Source: Phallusia mammillata
Lineage: Eukaryota > Chordata > Ascidiacea > Phlebobranchia > Ascidiidae
Reading direction: 5' to 3'
Length of the DNA stretch: 64,000 nt
Assembly (NCBI GenBank): GCA_003260075.1
Contig: QLIY01000462.1
Location: 9,179-73,178, forward strand
Every line of letters starts with the position of its first letter. Within the stretch, counting starts at the first letter, position 1. Shown here piece after piece: positions 56,827 through 64,000 of the stretch. The notes beneath the pieces were generated by a model. That model saw only the letters and a program-made list of their open reading frames with translations, did no database searches and had not been told where the DNA came from. A program made the position numbers and the translations under genes.

Positions 56827-59800
56827 GTTAGGGCACTGAATTCGGTCATTGTTTTTAACGTTTTGCTGGTGCAGATTTTATCGTATTTTCAAGGAAGTGT
56901 ATCCCTGCAAGGTACAACAAAAAGTAGTAGTGCCGTTTCTTTTCATATTTTTAACCTACTATGACAACATTTTTTAATGTTCAAACTTCGAGACATTTTG
57001 CATCCCAGAAATAACGATATTCTTTCGTTCAGAATATGTAAAACCGTAATATAAACTTTTGTCAATGACGTTCAGGCGATAGGTTACTGCCCAATTTGTT
57101 ATGTTTGTTATTTGTTTTACAATTCATTTTTATTCTCGCTTCCAGGTTCATACAATTAAGGTCTCTTCGATGCTCTTTTGGTTATCTTTATTATTAGTTT
57201 CACTAACTTGGTTATGTAAGACCTTTCTGTTTATTTTTGTTGTGTTGCAATCCTTTTGCATCTTTTAAACTAAAGCTTTGTTACGTCATACATGAGTAAT
57301 TGTTTATTCAAAGAATCCATTAGCAAGAATCCATCCATTAGTTCAGTGGTTCTCAAACTTTTTTGTTGCGACGGAAAAGTTTTCTAGACTTGCGACGTAC
57401 CAGAAAATAAAAGTTAATGAGAAAACTTGTTATTAAAGTGGAGTTTATTAATACAACAACAAAAAGCCACACAACGGAACTATTCTGCGACGCCCTTGAA
57501 TTGAAACGACGCACCAGGGCGTCGCGACGCACAGTTTGAGAACTACTGCATTAAGTGATCGTTTTGATTGATTTATACATTATCACATTAATGAGAAACA
57601 TACAGTGTATTCGATATTATACTGCGCACCACATATCATAAACGTGCTCTGCAGGAGCGGCAGTATTCCTTGCAAAGCACGTTTACCCAACAGCGAACAA
57701 ATATTTTCGCTTCGGCAAAAACAGCGCTGTAATATTTTACAACAAAGTATTTGGCATGATGAATTAAAAGACTTAATTTATGTTTAGCCACATGCGACAC
57801 TAAACTGTCGGATTTGAAACACTCGATCACAAAAGTGATTTGTCCCGGGGGCTGTTGGATGCAACATTCAGAATTATGTGGGACTGACGACTACGCCAGA
57901 GGTCCTCTGTGTCTTGCTGCGATGCATGCTGGACTGGTGGACAGTAAGTTCGTTTGCCTAAAATGTAGCCCACAATGAACCCGTACATTGCCTTACAACA
58001 TTAAACCATGTGCAAATTTGTATTGAATAAGTGAGCCTTCACAGCCGAATTTGTCTTATATTTGCATTGCAACATATAAAAACTCTATAACTGTAAGAAC
58101 TATTTGTAAGGTGAAGGAGGATATTTTGAAGTGTTTCAAAGCGACCCACTTCCCAAGTATAAAGGCACAACAAGATTTGGAGTAATCAGCGAATCATGTG
58201 ATTCTGCCTCAAATACATATTCATTTCAAAGTAAGATTTCGCATATCCTACATTACAAGGCAAACACCATAATTTGTTTGTTTTTGTATGTAGTGAAATG
58301 CAGCACAAAGGGAAACTCAGAATTTTCCAATACTCATGTGGTTTGTCCCTACGGTTGTCGTTCTAACTACGTTTGTGGAACATACCTGTACAACAGCGAT
58401 TCATCTGTTTGTGCAGCAGCGATTAACGCAGGGATTTTAACTGGTTTGTAAATTATTTTTTGTTTGTGTCCAAAAAATCGCAACTTTAAATTTTTCAGAT
58501 AGCGGAGGTGCGGTGACTTTTTACTTGCGTGAAAGCAAAGAAATGCAGTCGAAATGTGGAATTTTTGGCAGTTCTTTTAACTTTATTGGTATGTTTTTGT
58601 AGATTTAAGTAACAATAATATTATGCACTGAATTTCTACACAATGATACAATACTAAGTATCGCAAAGCAGTTATGAACAACGTTCAAACTCACAATCCT
58701 ATTGTTCTAATCTTTCAGACGAAAACACTTGTTTGCGAAACTGTCAAAACGACGGCCCCCCCCCCCAATCAATGCAGAATTCTGTTCCTGTCTACCAGGG
58801 ACCAAAGGAGAGGATTGTGAAATTGGTAAGTAACGTAGTTTAGTGTTGCATGAAGGTTGTTATGCAGGCAATAAACGTTTATTTAGATAGCGACGAATGC
58901 ACGACTCGATCACACAACTGCCACCAACACGCAACTTGTACCAATACAGTGGGTAGTTTCCAATGTTCATGCAACGCAAACTACACAGGAAATGGCAAAC
59001 AATGCGGTAACTGACAGCTATTTTATTGTCACAAAATAGTGTTTGTATAAGTTACTTAAAGTTTAATAAATAAGCTATTGCTGCCAGGCATAGTATCAAG
59101 TTTATGGAGCTTTATAAACTTGTTACTTATAGTTTATCTTAATTGAGCTTTTTATGTTCTTTAGTTCCTGACTTTTGTGAGCAAAATATCGGAATTTGTC
59201 AAAACGGAGCAACGTGCTTTGATACCGCAATCAGTTACAACTGTTCGTGCCTTGATGGCTACACTGACCAGCATTGCGAAACTGGTAAATTGGATTTACG
59301 TAAAATTTTAATTTTTACATATACACAACTACATTATAGTGTAGCAAACTTTTTGAGATTTTTGTACAGACATCAACGAATGTACGAGTGGAACACACAA
59401 CTGTCATGAACACGCAACTTGTAACAACACTGTGGGCAGTTTTCAATGCGCATGCGATGCAAACTACACAGGAAATGGCAGACAATGCGGTAAAACACGA
59501 TTCTTTTTTCTTTTTGTTTCCAAGTTAAGCGGTGAACGTTGCTGTACTTTTTCAGTGCCTGACTTCTGTGCACAAAATAACAATATTTGTCAAAACGGAA
59601 CGTGTTTGGATAACAATGTGAGTTACAGTTGCTCATGTCTCATCGGTTATGTTGGTCTGCATTGCGAAACAGGTACAATTGGCGCCAAAAATAATGTATG
59701 TGTACAATATTGTCTTGGTTTCGCTGCAACATAGCCTCTCCTACGAGTGTTGTAATGAAGTACTTAGCTTATTACGATTACTCTACTGATATCCATTTTC

Positions 59801-60567
59801 ATTTGGCAGTCAGTCATACCTTAACAACCACTGAAATGACCTGGGCTGACTCAAGATCATATTGTCAGTCTATCGGTTCAGATCTCGCCACTTGGGGCAT
59901 GAGAAACGCGTCGATTCGCAAGTAAGTTCTACAAAACATCGAGTAGAAACTTGACCAAACGATCTTAAGAGCCAGGGACCAGTATGCTAACTAAAAAAAA
60001 AACTTGATCGTATTTGGAAGCGTCCCGGGTTCGAACCCCTTGAAAAACATTAAGAAACCTAGAAATTCGATATTAGTTGTTACCATCACCAAGGCATTTG
60101 GCAAACTGGTCTAAACCCAGCAACAAGTTGTAAGCAGATACGCGACTAGACGACAAATAAAAACATATTAAAAATTGACAGATATTGGATCTCATGTTTC
60201 ATGCCAATCGCTGATTTTTCAGGTTAAGCTATTAAACATAACTTTATCAAATAGAAATATTATTTTCCTTTAAGTTCATGAACATTATCTTAAACTGATT
60301 TTTAGCTGGATTATCGAGAATTTGTTACGTCCCCGTCCCGATAACGGCTACTGGATCGGCTTATCTGACATCGAGCAGGAAGGAGTTTGGAAATATGTTG
60401 ACGGCGTTGCCATGACAACCAATAACACCAGTTTTGCGGATGACCAACCGGACGACGCGCACTCCAGTGAGGATTGTGCGCATCTGTGGTGGGGATACAA
60501 CTATCAGATGAACGACGACGAGTGTGCTGCAAGTTATTTCGCAATCTGTGAAAAAGCTTTACATTAA
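56824..60567 (+). CDS. Gene C: secreted LCCL2-EGF5-CTLD lectin
   Basis: Exons: 56824-56911 signal peptide (SVIVFNVLLVQILSYF); 57788-57943 and 58111-58230 LCCL 1 (CPGGCWMQHSELCGTDDY); 58294-58443 and 58499-58588 LCCL 2; 58719-58825 EGF 1 (ENTCLRNCQNDG, CSCLPGTKGEDC); 58887-59006 calcium-type EGF (DSDECTTRSHNC); 59165-59284 EGF; 59370-59489 calcium-type EGF ([12 protein letters not shown]); 59556-59672 EGF; 59810-59921 and 60306-60567 C-type lectin domain (YWIGLSD, QPD, CAHLWW, MND). Most complete family member and the guide for the others. QPD is the galactose-type signature. EGF 1 is 107 nt, one short of keeping frame, at a run of 11 C; 12 C would be in frame, so this is likely a length error or a polymorphism. 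Probably extracellular, binding sugars. Confidence 0.88.
57344..57548. mobile_element. hAT-type MITE in gene C intron 1
   Basis: Ends CAGTGGTTCTCAAAC and GTTTGAGAACTACTG. Flanks CATTAGTT and CATTAAGT are a decayed 8-bp duplication. Gene D has the same intron without the insert (CCATTAGTTGATCGTTTTG near 63736), an empty site. Inverted relative of 14535-14749. Confidence 0.9.
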
Positions 60568-60737
60568 CACGAACAAAAGCAACAAGCTCCCTTCGTATAG
60601 CGTCGACATGGAAATTCATTGTGTATATATTACCAAGTGGTAAAACAATACATGGTTTAGCATAGTACGCCAGGCCTATTGAAGGCGTGGTACCGAATCA
60701 ACTGGTCACCAAGCATTCGCCATATGGCAAGAAATAT

Positions 60738-60835
60738 CTAGCCTGCGGTGGGATTCGAACCTACGACAGGAGATTGTCGGATTCGGTGGAATGCCTTCAA
60801 TACGCCTGTACCTGTACTTTTCTATGTTAGTATGC
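60738..60835 (-). repeat. tRNA-like SINE piece
   Basis: On the minus strand GTAGGTTCGAATCCCACCGC is a good B box and T-loop. The GTTTCAATCCCACCGCAGGC at 43826 is a relative on the plus strand. No complete tRNA fold is seen. Confidence 0.45.
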
Positions 60836-61310
60836 CGTGATCGCTGGTCTGCATCGACGCTTCAGGGCTGATCCCAACTGTTTATCTATGTCTCGACTGA
60901 TTGAACATTGTGGCCCATTCTAATTTGAAACGTTGTTGATATTTTTGTAAACTGTAAAGGTAGCATGCAAGTCAATGGCTAAAAGCAATAGAATCGTTCT
61001 TGTATCCACGATACTTTTTTGCATTTCTGTTTCGAAATACTGACTTGTCATGTCATTCACTACACGTAGTTTGAACGGCAACGTTTTTGCCACTTGTTTT
61101 ACGCTTCGTTTAATCAGCCGCAAGCACAAGACGTGTTGCAGGTGCCCGCGCTGTTCTAGCTATCTTTTAGTTTGTTTCGCAATGTATGAGCCAGAAAACT
61201 TCAGTAACCTATTGTGTGTGTTAAAAGATTTTGCTTCCTGATGTTATCTCGGATATTTTGTTTCTGGCTAAAAGATATTTACAATAACTACTTGTCTTTA
61301 TTGATTCTAG

Positions 61311-61426
61311 CTGGTTTAACTTGTCTTGTAATCTTAGATATTATATTCTGTGGAGGAGTTTGCTGTAAGTTACTGATGTGCACTGATTGCAACTTATTTG
61401 GTATCAGGTGCTTTAGTTTGAAGTAA
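61311..61426 (+). CDS. Terminal exon: membrane segment and Cys-rich tail (copy C)
   Basis: TTGATTCTAG acceptor, phase 1 entry, AGLTCLVILDIIFCGGVC and then a tail with CCKLLMC and CFSLK before the stop. AATAAA lies at 61478-61483. It lies 740 nt after the gene C lectin stop. Same uncertainty as the copy at 54243: alternative membrane-bound end of the lectin gene, or its own gene. Confidence 0.5.
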
Positions 61427-61819
61427 CATTGATCGTTATGTTTTCATTACCTGCAAGCTGTTCTGATTCGGCATTGAAATAAATGACCAAAGTACTTGAG
61501 AACAAATGTAGGAAAGCTATACAGCGCTTTTCATACCATGTTAAACTACAACTTATTTTGTTATACTATTCTATACAAACATGTGGATTAGTTTGTCTGC
61601 ATGGACGCTTCAGGGCTCAGTATGAATGTATTCATCTTTCCTGATCAGTGGTCGAACTGGTGATCCCCTACTACGAAGCTGACATATACAACATACGAGG
61701 CAGGCAACGGTGCTTGTTATGTACTTTTCGGCAGGTTCACCACTGAGCCTGTGTAGCTCATTTGGTAGAGCGCGTGTCCCAGGAAATACTTCAAGACGAG
61801 ATGTCAGCACAATTGGGTG

Positions 61820-62820
61820 AACAATTTTTTTTTGGCTGTAGTTAAATGTTAAATTTCGGTTTAAAAAGGTATGTATTTTTTATGGAGGTAATTTTTTTGC
61901 ACTTATTATTTCTACATATATTGGGTGCTACAAAAAGGCTGCAGGTTTTAGCTTACAGGATAAAAATTAATTAGAAAATCTTGGTTTGTTGTATTTATTC
62001 ATAAAAAAGTAGTTAATTTTGTGGTGTTTTGTTTTCCATTTTTTGCCAAAATGTGAAACACGGAATATAAATACAGTACCGGTTTTATCTTAAAATACAC
62101 ATTTTTACTGTGTTTTTTCTTTCTTTATATTTTTGCAAACTTGGTCATCTTAAACGTGAAATAATATTCACACCGACTAACTTCGCTTCATAAGTCACGT
62201 GATCTCCTCTCCGATGTCAAGCTGCTTAATTGCAACCAAAAATGGCATTTTGGCCACAAGAGTTACGATATTTCTTCTGCACACAGGTTAAACACTCACT
62301 TTACCCTAAGAAGCAAAGTAAGTTTATTCACTGATAGGAAAAAACATTAAGTGACTTTGGGCAGTTTACAAAACGTGTAAATAAAACCGTAACATAAAAC
62401 TTCAGTTATCTTTGCTTTCAGACATTGTTTACGTGATCACCTGCTTCGGACGTACTCGGGGAATGTACAATGTCTGCTCCTAAAACTTTTACATGAAGCC
62501 AAGGTTTAGCGATGAACATGAATTCCAAATATGTTGTTTGTTGGTGATTGTACCAACATATTTATTTCAATATCTAGCGCTGTTGCCTCATTACGCAGAA
62601 CAGCAATGTCAAATGTGTGATTAATTGAGTTAAGAAAATTTGTGATTGATAGATTTACTCACTTCCGTTGATAAGTTACTTACATTGATATATAGTTTGT
62701 CTGACATTTAGATTGCAAATTCACTACCCTGCACTTGATCAACTGCGAAATGACAATTATATGGGATTCAAAAGTAGATCATAAGTTATAAAAAACTCCG
62801 AAGTAGGCCACATTTTACTA
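61820..62820. other. Intergenic, no gene recognised
   Basis: AT-rich, with no clear exon or repeat boundary. It separates the gene C unit from the promoter region of gene D. Confidence 0.4.
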
Positions 62821-63167
62821 GTTCGGTTTTTCGTCAGACGTGGGTCATTAACTCCATTCTCATCTTTTATGAATCGTTTTTATGTTGTTTCTTCGTATCT
62901 AAGCAGTATTAAGGAGTTGGCGTCTAAATATTGTTAGCTATAAATTGGTTTCAGGCGATTGTTATATTACTTGTTTTGCGAAATGTCTCCAAAATGATAT
63001 AGTTGTTCAAATCCGAATTTAGTTAACCTATTTATTTTGTTAACGAACTGTTCATGTGACCAAGTTTTTTGGAAAGATATTGGCGAGATACATTAAGACA
63101 TGAGCTCTGTTTCATATTTTAAATAGGACTTACATTTGTGTCAGTTTAAGACTACAGAATTTTCATA

Positions 63168-63916
63168 ATGGATAAGGCACTGAATTGGGTCATTGGTTTT
63201 TACGTTTTGCTGTTGCGGATTTTATCGTATTTTCAAGGAAGTGTATCCCCGCAAGGTACAACAAAAACAAGTAACGCTGTTCCTTTTCATATTTTTATTA
63301 TGAAAAATTCTTTTCATATTGTATTATTTTCGTATTTCTACTATTGCAACATCAGTTAGCCTAATGTTTAAACTTTGGGATATTTTGCATCCCAGAAATA
63401 CTGGTATTTTTTGTTCAGAATATGTAAAATCGCAATATAAACTAGTTTTTCATGACGTTAAAATGACGTTCAGAAGACTATGTTACTGTCCAATTTGTTG
63501 TGTTTGTTATTTGTTTTACAATTCATTCTTAATCTCGCTTCTAGGTTCGTATGCAATTAAGGTCTCTTCGATATACTTGTGTTTGTCTTTATTATTAGTT
63601 TCACTTCTTTGGTTGTCTATGACTTTGCTGTTTTATTTTGTTTTGTTGCAAACCTTTTTGCGTTTTTTAATCTATACCTCTGTTACGTCATATACGAGTA
63701 ATTGTTTATTCAAAGAACCATTAGTAAGAATCCATCCATTAGTTGATCGTTTTGACTGACTTACACTAGACACTAAACTGTCGGATTTAAAACACTCCAT
63801 CACAAAAGTAATTTGTCCCGGCGGCTGTTGGATGCAACATTCAGATTTATGTGGGACTGACGACTACGCCAGCGGTCCTCTGTGTCTTGCTGCGATGGAC
63901 GCTGGACTTATAGACA
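63168..63916 (+). CDS. Gene D: start of another LCCL gene, cut by window end
   Basis: 63168-63255 signal peptide (WVIGFYVLLLRILSYF), nearly the same as gene C. 63770-63916 first LCCL exon (VICPGGCWMQHSDLCGTDDY), ending GACA before GTGAGT. Compared with A and C the exon lacks nine bases at its start (CCACATGCG), which removes Ala-Thr-Cys, including the first Cys of the domain; the frame from the new acceptor ACACTAG is intact. The rest lies beyond the window, so whether the gene works cannot be judged. Confidence 0.7.
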
Positions 63917-64000
63917 GTGAGTCGTCTCATTTGATCGCTGTGTTGCCCACAGTGAACCCGTACATTGTCTTACAACTCTAAAACACATGCAAAGTTTGTG

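Overview
The window reads as nuclear DNA of an animal, most likely an ascidian tunicate close to Ciona. It is AT-rich and intron-rich, with no bacterial operons. Its best genes combine LCCL, EGF and C-type lectin domains in small exons. It is full of short hAT-type transposon relics with 8-bp target duplications. A retrotransposon start carries a sequence one base away from the Ciona spliced leader as I recall it. The taxon is an inference.

Layout. (1) 0-5.4 kb: repeated exon-like blocks that make sense on the minus strand, two related CCAAT-box promoter-like blocks (about 1.3 and 5.3 kb) and two short probable coding exons. (2) 5.4-8.7 kb: no recognisable gene; hAT and foldback elements. (3) 8.8-23.3 kb: a large degenerate repeat array. 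Its recurring core is a roughly 140-bp exon-like unit on the minus strand (acceptor, ATG, about 20 codons, donor), in about 18 copies. (4) 23.5-37.8 kb: minus-strand exon candidates, diverged copies of that unit, a second repeated cassette with a TATA-like box and hairpin, a small secreted-protein reading frame, and a minus-strand transcription unit whose first exon lies at 37.5 kb. (5) 38.6-40.8 kb: the 5' part of a decayed non-LTR retrotransposon. (6) 41.3-43.3 kb: plus-strand coding exons, one a C2H2 zinc finger, interrupted by hAT elements. (7) 44.6-64 kb: a tandem family of plus-strand secreted proteins. Gene A is LCCL-LCCL-EGF3-CTLD, gene B is a decayed EGF-CTLD copy, then comes an LCCL pseudogene piece, gene C (LCCL-LCCL-EGF5-CTLD), and gene D, which runs off the window.

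The lectin family is the clearest functional content. All exon joins between modules are phase 1, which suits exon shuffling. The three lectin domains carry different residues at the sugar-binding motif (EPS, EPN, QPD), so the copies probably differ in ligand. Downstream of B and C sits a conserved exon for a short membrane segment with a cysteine-rich tail. It has the same phase, so a membrane-bound splice form is possible. Exon boundaries come from reading splice signals and comparing paralogues by eye; none has transcript support here.
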